DNA of 64,000 nucleotides, from contig JAGGNK010006559.1 in the NCBI GenBank assembly GCA_017590115.1, forward strand, positions 10,680,162 to 10,744,161. The letters run 5' to 3'. The translations under genes were made by a program, and so were the position numbers. The DNA comes from Montifringilla adamsi. Lineage: Eukaryota > Chordata > Aves > Passeriformes > Passeridae. The notes below the pieces were generated by a model. That model was not told the origin of the DNA, did not search any database, and was given only the letters and a program-made list of their open reading frames with translations. Below are positions 52,026-62,376 of this stretch, one piece after another (position 1 is the stretch's first letter; every line of letters begins with the position of its first letter).

Positions 52026-52596
52026 ATTGCATTGCAAAGTGAAAGTTATCTTGTTCACCACCATTCCCTTCCCAATACGGTCTTTGACCCATTACTCCCA
52101 AGTGTGAGTCCTTCCATTTAGTTTAGTAGGCATTACATTACACCCCTGCCCCATGCACTCCTCTGAGCATTAGGGGAAATTCTCCTCAGGGATCTCAGCA
52201 GCCTCTGCTAATCTACCTGTGCTGTGTGTCACAAGACTTTCACAAAATGTCTGGGGTTTCACACATGGGATCCTAGTCATAAAATTAAACTTTTAGGGCT
52301 AAAACCCATTAGTGTGACTAATGAGAACTTGGGCCTGGGAGAAGAGGTTGTGACTAAATGAATGAATTGAGGAGCCATTAATAGGACAGAATTAAATTGA
52401 CTGAAACAGAACAACATTGAGGATGGCAAGTTTGCTGATAGCTATGCAGCAGTTTTTATTGCTCAGCCAGCAGTTCCTTGCTTTCTCTAATTTCTCAAAC
52501 TTTTGCCACTTCATTCTCACACACACAAAATCACACACACTCATAACATATTTTATATTAACTCATTTGCAATATTTTAACTGTTTTGTCAAAAAC

Positions 52597-52612
52597 ATAT
52601 ATATATATATAT
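52597..52612. repeat. (TA)n microsatellite, short
   Basis: Eight AT units. Confidence 0.9.
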
Positions 52613-53263
52613 CAAATGTTTAAAAATTAGAGACACAATGCCTATGATAATGAATTTCAAACAGAACGGGAAGCTAATTTTGAGTGTTGCAGTAAATTTC
52701 TCTCACTTGAATTTAAATTCCTTCCTAATTTTTGTGAGGATACTGTGAGAAAATTCACTTCCAATGGTGGATTAAAAATATTTAATCCACCCTTTTTACC
52801 CTTTAACCCTTTTCACTTTTCACTAATCAAGTAATTAGAGGCAATTTTCCTATCAGTTGTCCTCTAAAGAACATTTTCCAAATATTGTTATTGTATAAGC
52901 ATTGCTCATGCTCATACTTTGTTCTTACCTTTCTTTGTCAACACCTTCAGGCAGTAGAATTGACGTTTTGCATTTTTACCCATTTCAAAGATGAAAAAAA
53001 ACTGTGACAGGAAAGTTGTGAATGTACTGCACTCTCCCATATGATGCTATTAAGCACTAATATTGCAATGCATGTAGTGTTAAAATATAGGCTGGCACTT
53101 CCAACTGTACAACCAGAAATTTAACTGAGTTTTTCATTCTTTGTAGAAGCAACTCATAGAAACATAAGTTATTCTTAAAAGAAAATTGCATTTTTATTTA
53201 AATTTCTCTTTCTAATAATGTTTACATCCTTCCATATGAGTTAATGGTGTTTTACATCACCTT

Positions 53264-53328
53264 GGTTTTTTCCTTTTTTTTTTTTCCTTTTTTATGTTTT
53301 TGGGTTTTTTTTGTGGTTTTTTTTTTTG
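53264..53328. repeat. T-rich low-complexity tract
   Basis: Poly(T) interrupted by CC, GGG and G. Similar in style to the tract at 26751. Confidence 0.85.
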
Positions 53329-53403
53329 CATTGCTTATTAAATCCCATGCAATCCAGGCACTTCAGAAAATTATTAATGCCCTTGACCTCCTACTGCAAT
53401 AAG

Positions 53404-53425
53404 TGCACTTTGCAAGCAAAGTGCA
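53404..53425. repeat. Perfect 10-bp inverted repeat
   Basis: TGCACTTTGC, AA, then GCAAAGTGCA: a 22-bp near-palindrome. The 2-bp spacer is too short for a processed hairpin RNA. It lies in a complex AT-rich stretch (53340-53480) about 650 bp upstream of the exon at 54071. Confidence 0.85.
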
Positions 53426-54070
53426 GCTGATAGTGATTGATGTCATGACCATAATAATATATCATGTTGAATCAGATGTTTCAAGAAAGCAAGAGATTAT
53501 TAAAATAGTTATTAATTTTGAAAATATGAATTACTTTGGCAAATAAACAGAAACTGAATGCAAGGAATGTAATTATTTACAAGCTTCAACCAGTAAACTT
53601 GGATTTGTAATTTCAAGGACAGCTTTTCTAAGAGGCAATGGCTGCACATACATATTTTGCCAGGATACCTTCAGTTCTGTTCTTTGAGAGAGGAGTCTCT
53701 GTCAGAGTTCTCATCATTGAGGATTTTGATTTTTAAAGAGTCATGGACCTTAATGTGAGGGTAAAAAAGGACTTCAGTAAAGTTGCTGGGAATATATGTC
53801 CAAGAGGACTATGCAGATAATATGTGAAAGATGTTTCACACTGCTGCATCATTTATAAGGGAAACAAAATGAAGATGATTCTCCTCTTACTCCTCTCTTA
53901 TGCACTAGCAGGACTGCTTCAGTATCTCAGTGGATCCTCATCTCTGTTAAAGGCAGAAATTTGGCTTTGATTTCTGGATCATCAGAACTAAAGACTTTAT
54001 TTCATTGTTTTTTTCCCAGTATAAAATCTTACTTTAACCTGTGATGTCTTACTTTGTGTTTTTTTTCCAG
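53426..54070. other. DOK6 intron 4, 3' end
   Basis: Unique sequence leading to the T-rich tract and CCAG acceptor at 54070. No other feature seen. Confidence 0.6.
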
Positions 54071-54260
54071 AACGATTCAATGTATACCTTATGCCTACAC
54101 CAAACTTAGATATCTATGGGGAATGTACAATGCAGATCACACATGAAAACATCTATCTCTGGGACATCCACAATGCCAAGGTCAAGCTGGTCATGTGGCC
54201 TCTGAGCTCTTTGAGGAGATATGGACGTGACTCAACGTGGTTTACATTTGAGTCTGGAAG
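54071..54260 (+). CDS. DOK6: DOK6 internal coding exon (IRS-type PTB domain, N-terminal two thirds)
   Basis: The acceptor is a T-rich tract ending CCAG and the donor is GTAAGAGC. Two bases complete Glu across the junction, 62 codons follow, and the last two bases (AG) begin an Arg codon finished in the next exon, outside the window. The peptide starts [18 protein letters not shown], continues [15 protein letters not shown] and ends with [15 protein letters not shown]. The paired arginines in LRRYGRD match the phosphotyrosine-binding arginines known from the DOK1 PTB domain, so ligand binding looks intact. In DOK6 this domain contacts phosphorylated NPxY-type motifs in receptors such as RET. 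By recall it covers about human residues 138-199. The missing C-terminal part of the PTB domain and the tyrosine-containing tail must lie beyond position 64000. Confidence 0.96.
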
Positions 54261-56852
54261 GTAAGAGCTAAGGAGATGCAAAAAAAGGAATAAATGAAAC
54301 ATGTTGTTTTTTCTTTAATAAGCAGTCTGATAAGTTAGATATGCTTCTCCTTATAAAGCAAGACAGAACACATGGCCTCTCCAAAGACTTCCCTTTGCTG
54401 AATATTACTTTTCAATATATCCAGGCCAGTGTTTGAAATAAACGTTAATATGTCTCATATTAAAAATGAGCTTAAGCTCCCTCTGACTTTTATTTAACTG
54501 TGATTGAAATGTCATTCTTAAGGTTTATGAGTCTCACTGTGCTTAAACACTAGTGTGGTATGATTTGAGTACTTTTGATGTAGAAGAAATTAATTCTGGA
54601 TCGTGGAAATGGCTCATCACACAAGTATGAATGGAATAACTTCCATTACAGTGGATATTACTCTTTTTGGATGTTCCTGATGACTGATTGCCACCCTGGA
54701 GTATAATTACAAGCAGGAATACAGAGAACACTGTGAACCCATAAAAAGGCTAGCTCATTTTCCTGCCTGCAGCTTTAATCCTCATTGCCATTTCCATCTT
54801 CATATCAGTTTTAAATTTCCATAGAGCTCTGTTTTGTCTCTCTTTAATGCATTTCATATCTTGCCATTGGGTTCACTACCTTTTCTGCATTTCTGCACAA
54901 AAATAATTCTGCGTTTAACTCTCCCACTGGTGGTGTTTCAGCTTGTATTTTATGGTTCTAGACTATTTTTTTTATAGTTTGGTTTGGGTTTTTTTGTGGG
55001 TCATCATACTCCTTTATGAGGAGCCTGAATTTTCTGAAACAATCTGTGAAATTACAGGTATCTCTACACTCTTAGGTTAGACACACTGTCTTGTTAAAAA
55101 AAATCTTTATATGTTTACTTTTTCAATACTATTAACAAATATTCACAAAAGTACAGTTTGTGATCAGAAACAAAACCATGGATCGCATGGAGCCTACTGT
55201 CTAAGGGGATAGTTGCCAAAATTCCTCTGCCATTTCTATAGCTGAGTTACCATTTTACCAGTAATTTGTATATCCAGAATGCTATCACAAGACCATTTTG
55301 ATTGTGTTAGTTTTCTGTGATGAGTTCACATGAAGGCATCACTGGAGTTTTTCATTTATTTTTTTTTTTTTTAAATAGCAAAAGTTGACCCATGTTTCAA
55401 CTTGATTTCAATGATTAAGCTGAGGGGCTTATTCAGATATACAATTTTAGCATGAATTAGCATTTCAAGCCTCCTACAGTATTTTAATTCCATTTCAAGC
55501 CTCCTACAGTATTATAATTCCATGCTAGTATCTGAATATCATCTGCTCCTACAGCCCATGAACCATATGACCTGATGAAAAGTGGATTGTTTTCCTGTGT
55601 TTTATTATTATGAGATAGCTGTGCCTTTATCTGTCATGCTTTATTGTCTTTGATCTGATTCCTCCCTTTTTGCTTGCTTGGGAGTACTTTATCTATCTGA
55701 TTTGAAAATGCATAGAGGTAAAAAATAGGGCTAGAGAAAAGTTTTTATCTTCAATAACATCTGAAGGCTATGTAGGGCAATAATAGCACTCATTTTAAAA
55801 TCTGTTGTTGGTTTGCTTGGGGTTTTATTTTATTTTTTAATCAACAAATCATCTTTCTCATCTTTCTCAATGTTATTTTCTTTGTCCCCTGATCTGCTAG
55901 TACCTTAATACAATAAATTCCTGATGCATGTTGTTTTATCAGAAGTGAAGCACTCATCCATGTTTTATGAGAATGTTATGCAGTAAAAGTGTTGTTGCTT
56001 TAATTTTTCCCTAAGGCTTAAATATTAAATGTAGGCAATTGCTTTAAAGGAAATATTTTTGAATAGGTTATTATGTTTTAGTGTGTTTTAGCAGATATCC
56101 AGTATATGTGTATGTGGTTTGCATGAACATTTGAAGCTCAGTTTTATATATTTATATCCTGAGTTTTGGTATTACTCTGTTTAAAAAAATAAATCCCTTC
56201 AATAACATAAATTGACATATTCACAAAGAGATGCTATGTTAAATAAATTGATCAGAATTAAGCTTTTTTACAAATTTATCTTTTAATAAATATATTGCTT
56301 TTCATTTAAATGGAATATGAATTTGGATGTATAAAACTGAACTGCTCAACTGCGCAATTTGAAGAATATCTAAAATATGGGAGGAATTAACTCAGATTCT
56401 CTTAATCTGCCAGATTTTTCTGTTTAGCTTTGCACTGAATTGGAGTAAATGTGCCTTTGCACTATCTATGAAGTTAGACTTGTCCTTATTTTTTTTATTA
56501 TTTATTGAACCAATGAAAGTAAGTATTCCTTGCTCAGACATTACCTTAATCTGTGTTTTTGTCTATCCAAACCCTGCTGAGATATGGGGAAAGAACCATT
56601 TTGTGTGGCTTTGTTCAATGCTGGATGGAGATATTCTCATTACCTAAAGTACCTGATTAGGGCTAATCCCATGAAATCTCTTCACCTATCAGAAAGCAGT
56701 CATTCACAACTCCATTAGGCACTACAATAGCTTTGTGTGGATTAATGCTGTTTATCTAACACAGTAAATGGATCAGAGCACATGAGGTAGAGCATAGCTT
56801 TTATGTTTTTAACATCTAGGCTTTCCAACTAACCAGTCTTGTTCTGGATCTG
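54261..56852. other. DOK6 intron 5, first segment
   Basis: Unique AT-rich sequence after the PTB exon donor. It contains a T run near 55359-55371 and the 30-bp tandem repeat at 55461-55520. Confidence 0.6.
55461..55520 (+). repeat. Tandem duplication, two 30-bp copies
   Basis: Both copies begin CATTTCAAGCCTCCTACAGT and differ by one base (ATTTTAATTC against ATTATAATTC). Confidence 0.95.
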
Positions 56853-56857
56853 GGAGT

Positions 56858-57429
56858 TGTGCTGGTTTTGGAAGGGTTACTTTTCTTCACAGCAGCTGGT
56901 ATGGGGCTGAGTTTGGGATTTGTGCTGGGCACAGGTTAGTAACCCAGGGATGTTTCAGTTATTGTTGAGCAGAGTTTGCACAGAGTTTGCACAGAGTTAA
57001 GGACTTTTCTGCTCCTCGTTCCACCCCACCAGCGAACAGGCTGGGGGTGCACAAGGAGTTGGGAAGGGACACAGCTGGGACAGCTGACCCAAGTGACCAA
57101 AGGGACAATCCTATAGCATATGGCATCGTGCTGAGCGTACAAAGTAGGGGAAAGGAGAAGGAATGGGGGAGACATTTGGAGTGATGGCGTTTGTCTTCCC
57201 AAGTCATTGTTTTGTGTGGTTGAGAGTTTTCCTGGGAATGGTTCCTGTCTGCCCATGGGAAGTGGTGAATTAATTCCTTGTGACATTTTGCATGTGCACA
57301 AGGCTTTTACTATACCTCTTCCAATGTCTTTCCTCACTTTTACCCTGACGATTCTCTCCCCCATCCCAGTGGGGGAGTGAGAAAATGGTTGTGTGATACT
57401 TTGTTGACAGCCAGGAATAAACCACAACA
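56858..57429 (+). mobile_element. Solo LTR, ERVL-type, sense, with 5-bp target duplication
   Basis: The 572-bp element begins TGTGCTGGTTTTGGAAGGGT and ends AATAAACCACAACA, the TG...CA borders expected of an LTR. It is flanked on both sides by the identical pentamer GGAGT (56853-56857 and 57430-57434); a 5-bp duplication is usual for ERVL. Internal landmarks match avian LTRs that I recognise: CAGCTGGTATGGGGCTGAG, CCACCCCACCAGCGAACAGG, GTGATGGCGTTTGTCTTCCC, TGCCCATGGGAAGTGGTGAA and GATTCTCTCCCCCATCCCAG. The position of the usual LTR TATA box reads CGTACAAAGTA, so that box looks degraded. An AATAAA sits at 57416-57421, near the 3' end. No viral genes remain. The open frames that cross it are not genes. 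Confidence 0.93.
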
Positions 57430-57879
57430 GGAGTTTCAATGTTTAATCATCAATGATTCACAGGATTTCCTTAGCTTATGGATGTATATAATATGTTCAG
57501 ACACCTCATTCTTCTTTTTTGGATATTGGATACATTGGAGGCACTGTGGAGTTGACCTGCATGGGGGCACTTCTCTTCAAACTTTTGGAAGTGCTGCTCC
57601 ATGTACATGGGCTAAATTAGTCTTTGTCTCTGATTTTAAGCCTCTGAAATGGGAGGTGTGTCGTTACGGAGCTGCCCACGCTAACTGTCCAGATGAAGTT
57701 GCTCTTAATTTGCAGGGGATTGCATTAAGTACATGCAATTTAAGAAACGGGCCAGAAAAGTAGTAAAACAGCTACAGGTGAAACATTTCATCATCCTGAT
57801 CAGGTGTGAAGACATCCTTTTCAGTCTCTTGTCCAAGTTACAGGATTCATTTTGCTGATGTTGTCAACCAATCACCACT

Positions 57880-57902
57880 AAAAAAAAAAAAAAAAAAAAA
57901 AA
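57880..57902. repeat. A23 homopolymer
   Basis: Twenty-three A residues end an unidentified 450-bp segment that begins at the LTR edge. No AATAAA signal shortly upstream and no matching flanking duplication were seen. Confidence 0.85.
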
Positions 57903-60900
57903 GTCCTTACCATAGTAAAGGCCATAAACAATGTTTAAATTCCACTCTCTGGTAACTACAAAAGGCAATTGTCCAAGCTTTGCTTTTAGCAAAACAAGCT
58001 GTCTGAAGCATCTTTTTAGGACCATAAGAGGAGACTCCTAAGAATTCAAAATTGAGACACAGAGAAAATTAAGCACATATGGACTCCTTGTTCATTTTGA
58101 AATGTTTTTTCTTTCACTTTACTGTAATTTTGTCTTTTACATTATTTTCTATGTATGGAAGCTGTCTGGTCAAGTGCATTAACTGGCCAAAAGTACAAAA
58201 AAAAAGAAAAAGCTGAAGTCAAGTTAAACATGGTGAGAAAATGAGGGGATGGGATGTGGAAGCTCCAGCCAAAATTTGTCAAATTTTGTGAATTTCCTGC
58301 AGAGACTTTGAGGTAGAAGTTTTTTCTTGGATTTCTGAAAGCAGAAGGAGCCACAAATCTATTACATACTCTTTTTTTTCTGAAATACGTTTTCTTTTAC
58401 TTTTTAGACGAGATGTTGAAATTTAAACAATTTCAATTATTTCCAAGTAATTCATGCTGTGTATTCAAAGGGACTCATTGAACCACACTAAAATTTTCCT
58501 TCTTTATTTGCCTTTGATTTACTTTTTTTGTTCATCAGAGAAAATTTAATGAAATGTGGTCTTCTCTATCACTTCCAAGATCTGGAATCTGTTTCTTTGG
58601 TTAAGAAAAATATTAAGCTCAAGCATTACACAGTGGTGACATGAGAATTTCTCAGATTTTTTTTTCCCAAGACTGATATATTCATTTTCTCTGTGGTACA
58701 TACACAGATGCTAGGGTTATCTGAAGCAGAGAGTTCACTGTTTGCTTCAGGCACTACATCTGACTGAAATGTTTCATTTGTCTGTCAGTCCTCTGTGGTG
58801 GTTTTTGGTGTTAATATGAAATGTATGAGTCAATTAACCCTTAAAGCTCAGTCACAGGGAACATGCTCTTTTTTGCTTATATGGGAGGAGGCCCCTTATG
58901 CATGTGCCTTGTGAGACTGCTGTCATGGGACTTCATACACGGTTGTACATGTCTGAACCTCCCTGAAGACAAGCCTGCAATTCCTGATTGCTGGTGGATT
59001 ATCTAAATAGTGGATTAAGTTTATCTATCCTGGGTTTATGATAGAATTATAAATCATATATTTTAAATCATTCTAAATATCATTAAAAAACATAAGCTTG
59101 TGATAGAATTTATGAGCCATTTTGGTTTGAGCAGCAGTATGAGCACTTGTGCAGCTTCAGTAGATAATTTATCATTTCACATAAACCTTAGCTCAGAGCT
59201 CTCAGTATCCCAGACTTTAAATAGTTAAGTTTGCTATGATCTTTTCCTTCTTTTACACCTTTGTGATATTTTCAAAAAGCCAAATTACCCATGATATAAA
59301 TTTTCTGTGGTTTTATGTTTCCTCATGGTCCCTTCACTTCTTTCTCATATCCTTTCCACAAGTGGCATATATCTCTAAAATCTGAAAATAAAAAACTTTC
59401 TTGAAAAAGAAACATTAACCTCTTTTATGTATCCTACCATGGCTTTTTTCTCAGTAATGACACAGCTCTAATTTTAGGAAAAGTGGCATTTCTTAGCACT
59501 GAAAAGGTTTCATTAGTTCCTGTTACTTAGCAGTGCCAAGGTTATACTGTAATATGTTGTAATTGTAGTTCCATTCCTACTTTTTTCCGTTCCAGCTCTC
59601 AGTTTGTCTCTTGCCAAATTCCTGACCTGGAATAAGTTCTGTGTTAGTCATTTTATTCACTTAAACGCTACTTAAAAAGGAGTTGAGTGTTTAACTCATC
59701 TACAGGACTCTTACTCTGGTTTTGATCATGGTACCTAATCTAAGAACTGTTTTACTACCAGAAGCTAATATAGCTCATTGTAAGTGATTTATAAAGTGAT
59801 CATTGCATTTTCTCCCTGCCAAGGCTCCTCTCGGACTGCTCTAGCATTGATAAGTCAGAGCAAGTTCCACCAAAACTCACATAGCAATGAAATTCTTCAT
59901 CATATAATTGACCATGGGAAGCAGAGAGAAGAAAGGGTTGCATTGTCCCTTCTAAAGCATTCTGCTTTTTCTAAACCCTTTTATTGAAAATTTGCTCATG
60001 ATATACAAACCTACAAAAGATTTTCTCCAGCTGACAAAGAATGCCTGAGCCATTTCACTTCACTGTGAAAGCTAATTTTTACGAGAAAAACAATAGCATC
60101 CTAAAAAGAACTATATTGAGAGAATTCCCTTTATTAATTTTAACAGATGTAGATTGAAAGGTCAGTGACTCTTAGGACAGAGCACCAAGCTTCATCGATT
60201 ACATTGTGTAGCATAATAATGAATAAATTTATAAATACTAAATTGATAGCAATGAGCACATCACTAGCTAATTAAATTCAGCACTGCCCAAGCAATTTCC
60301 TTATGAAGTTGTACTGAATGAAAGACATGCAGTTAGAAAAACAATCACCCAAATTTTGTCCAGTGAACACAGCAGATATGCATCTCAGAAGGAAAGCCAT
60401 CATCTCTGAGGTGTCTGTAGAAGTGAGTTATATTTACAGATCACAGAGGGATCAGTGTGAGTTGTCAACTCATCACCAGCTGTCCAATATCATTTGTTTA
60501 TTTCAAATGCTGCAAAGCTTCTTAATGGAATCAATAAGAATGGTGTTGTGTTTGACTAGAGTATTAGCAGACAGCATGTTAAGTTCCTCCTATGATCTTG
60601 GCATAACATTAGTTGTACCTTTCTCCCTAATTTGCTTTCTTCCTTCATATCACAGTCGAATTAGGGCTTGTTTGAAAATATTTTGAGACCAGCCACCATT
60701 TAGCTTTCAAGAGGTTCTACATCCATGTGTGAGCCCAAAAGATTTATTTACTTACCATATTCTAATAGTCTCTTTTTCATACCTATGCTCTCCTGTAGGC
60801 ATGCAGTGTTGGATTAATATTCCTGAAGCTGAATATGGCTAACAAGGTTATTGCTGTGTAATGTATGAGTGCAGAAGAAGCAGACAAAATAATTCATACA

Positions 60901-61280
60901 TTCTTAATCACATTAGGATTAATTTATTGTTTCGACTCTGCATTTTAACCTTTGAATTACACAGTCAGCAACAGCAATAATTAATCTCATATGGCAGGTC
61001 TGGATAACTTGAAACATCCCAGCAGCAGGTCCTTTTATCTCCAAGAGGCATAATAACCCTTAACTTCTTACCAGAAAATACAGGAGGGCAAAAATAACTC
61101 AGATTTGAAAACCCAAAACAATTTAGTCAAAAAAAAAAAAAAGTATGTCAAAACAAAGCTTTTAAATACAAAATACTAATAAATTTTGCAATGTTCTTCA
61201 TTTAATATATAGATACCATTTACAATAAAAGTGTCTGTTTTAGCACTGAAATACTGTTGCAACTCTCCCCCAGCAAGGCT

Positions 61281-61298
61281 ATTTGCATGAGCTAATTA
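61281..61298 (+). promoter_or_regulatory. POU octamer next to a homeodomain TAATTA core
   Basis: The canonical octamer ATTTGCAT (61281-61288) is followed 4 bp later by TAATTA (61293-61298). The combination is typical of developmental enhancers; here function is inferred from motifs only. Confidence 0.35.
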
Positions 61299-62011
61299 AA
61301 AATGCTGAAACTTGACACCTAATTGTCTATACAGACAGTGGAAGAGTGTTAAATGCTTCACAAAGGGCAATCCAGAAGGATTTTGCACGGAGAACCATGT
61401 AGCCAGCAAGAACGCTAAGCACAAATAAATCCTTTTCTCCAAAGCTTATGAATGTAGGATCATCAGTTGAGGAGGAGGTTTGAAATATCCATTATGCTAG
61501 GGCTGTGTACTGTACAAACATAGAAGGAAGTAATCAAAATGCAAAAGTTGGAATTTGCACAACAAAAGAGCCTTGTTCATGAATATGTAGGAACCCGTGC
61601 AAACCCGTGCTTGCACATGCACAGCGCGCACACGTGGAACATTGCAGAAGCATTAAGGGGCACGGTTTTATACATTTGTGGCCTTCACTGGTTGTCAGGA
61701 ACTCTGGTTCCTCTGCTGGCATGTAGGTTTATTCCAAAGGTCATTTTAGTGTTGAACAATTTTCTCTTGTATGTCAGATACAAAAGCAATTGCAATGAAA
61801 GTTTTATTCTTCTCTCAGGCTTGAGTCTTCATTACAATGAAATCATGTTGAGTATAGCTTGACTGCTGTTCACTACTCTTGAACTGAGAAAGCTGCTTTA
61901 GCAGGCTGGTTTTGGAAGGTTTTGCCTAATATCTGCCTGATTCCCCTTGTTCTTTCAGGCAGTGTTTATTCATTGTTCTCAGAAATAATAAACTTACCTA
62001 TAAGTAGCAGC

Positions 62012-62376
62012 TGAGGCCACTTGGTCTGTTCAGCCTTAGAGGAAAGTGAAGGGAGACCTCCTTGCAGTCTTCAACGTCCTCACAATGGGAAGGGAAGGGA
62101 CAGGTGCTGATCTCTTCACTCTCACGACCAGTGACAAAAGAAACAGGATGAAACTGATTCAGGAGAGGATTAGGTTGGATATCAGGAAAAGGATTTTCAC
62201 CTTGAGGGTGCTGGAACAGGCTCCCCAGGGAAGTGGTCACAGCACTAAGCCTGACAGAGTTCAAGAGTTTGGATAGTGCTCTCAGGCACATGGTGAGTCC
62301 TGTGCAGGGCCAGGAGATGGACTGACTCTATGATCCTGATGGATCCCTCTCAACTCAACATATTCTATTATTCTAT
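62012..62376 (+). mobile_element. CR1 LINE 3' end, sense
   Basis: Truncated CR1 with landmarks CTTAGAGGAAAGTGAAGGGA, CCTCCTTGCAGTCTTCAACG, GAGGATTAGGTTGGATATCA, CCCAGGGAAGTGGTCACAGC and ACAGAGTTCAAGAGTTTGG. It ends at the diagnostic terminus TATTCTATTATTCTAT. Relative to the copy at 16408 it appears less diverged from the CR1 pattern I recall. No coding capacity. Confidence 0.96.

Larger units (their letters stand above)
44310..53263. other. DOK6 intron 4, repeat-poor segment
   Basis: No exon or named interspersed repeat. It holds T/G low-complexity sequence at 49837-49882, an ATAGAT microsatellite at 51979-52025 and a TA run at 52597-52612. Stretches at 44890-45240 and 50340-50660 look complex and motif-rich. 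Two overlapping antisense open frames at 51227-51737 match nothing I know. Confidence 0.55.
57435..62011. other. DOK6 intron 5, middle segment
   Basis: Begins with a GC-richer piece containing an open frame (about 57522-57763) and a 23-A tract at 57880-57902. AT-rich unique sequence follows. The stretches 60120-60320 and 61230-61460 carry clustered TAAT-type motifs. An A run is at about 61130-61142. No exon or named repeat. Confidence 0.55.

Noticed and set aside
51811..52101. Minus-strand frame with Ile-Ser/Leu-Tyr repeats
   Set aside because: It is the translation of the ATAGAT microsatellite.
15516..54260. Assignment of the exons to DOK5 or DOK4 instead of DOK6
   Set aside because: The paralogues share the fold and the exon phases, but [28 protein letters not shown] and [10 protein letters not shown] agree with DOK6 as I remember it and not with DOK5.
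56936..57439. 167-codon minus-strand open frame and its shorter overlaps
   Set aside because: It is the reverse strand of the solo LTR, which does not code for protein.
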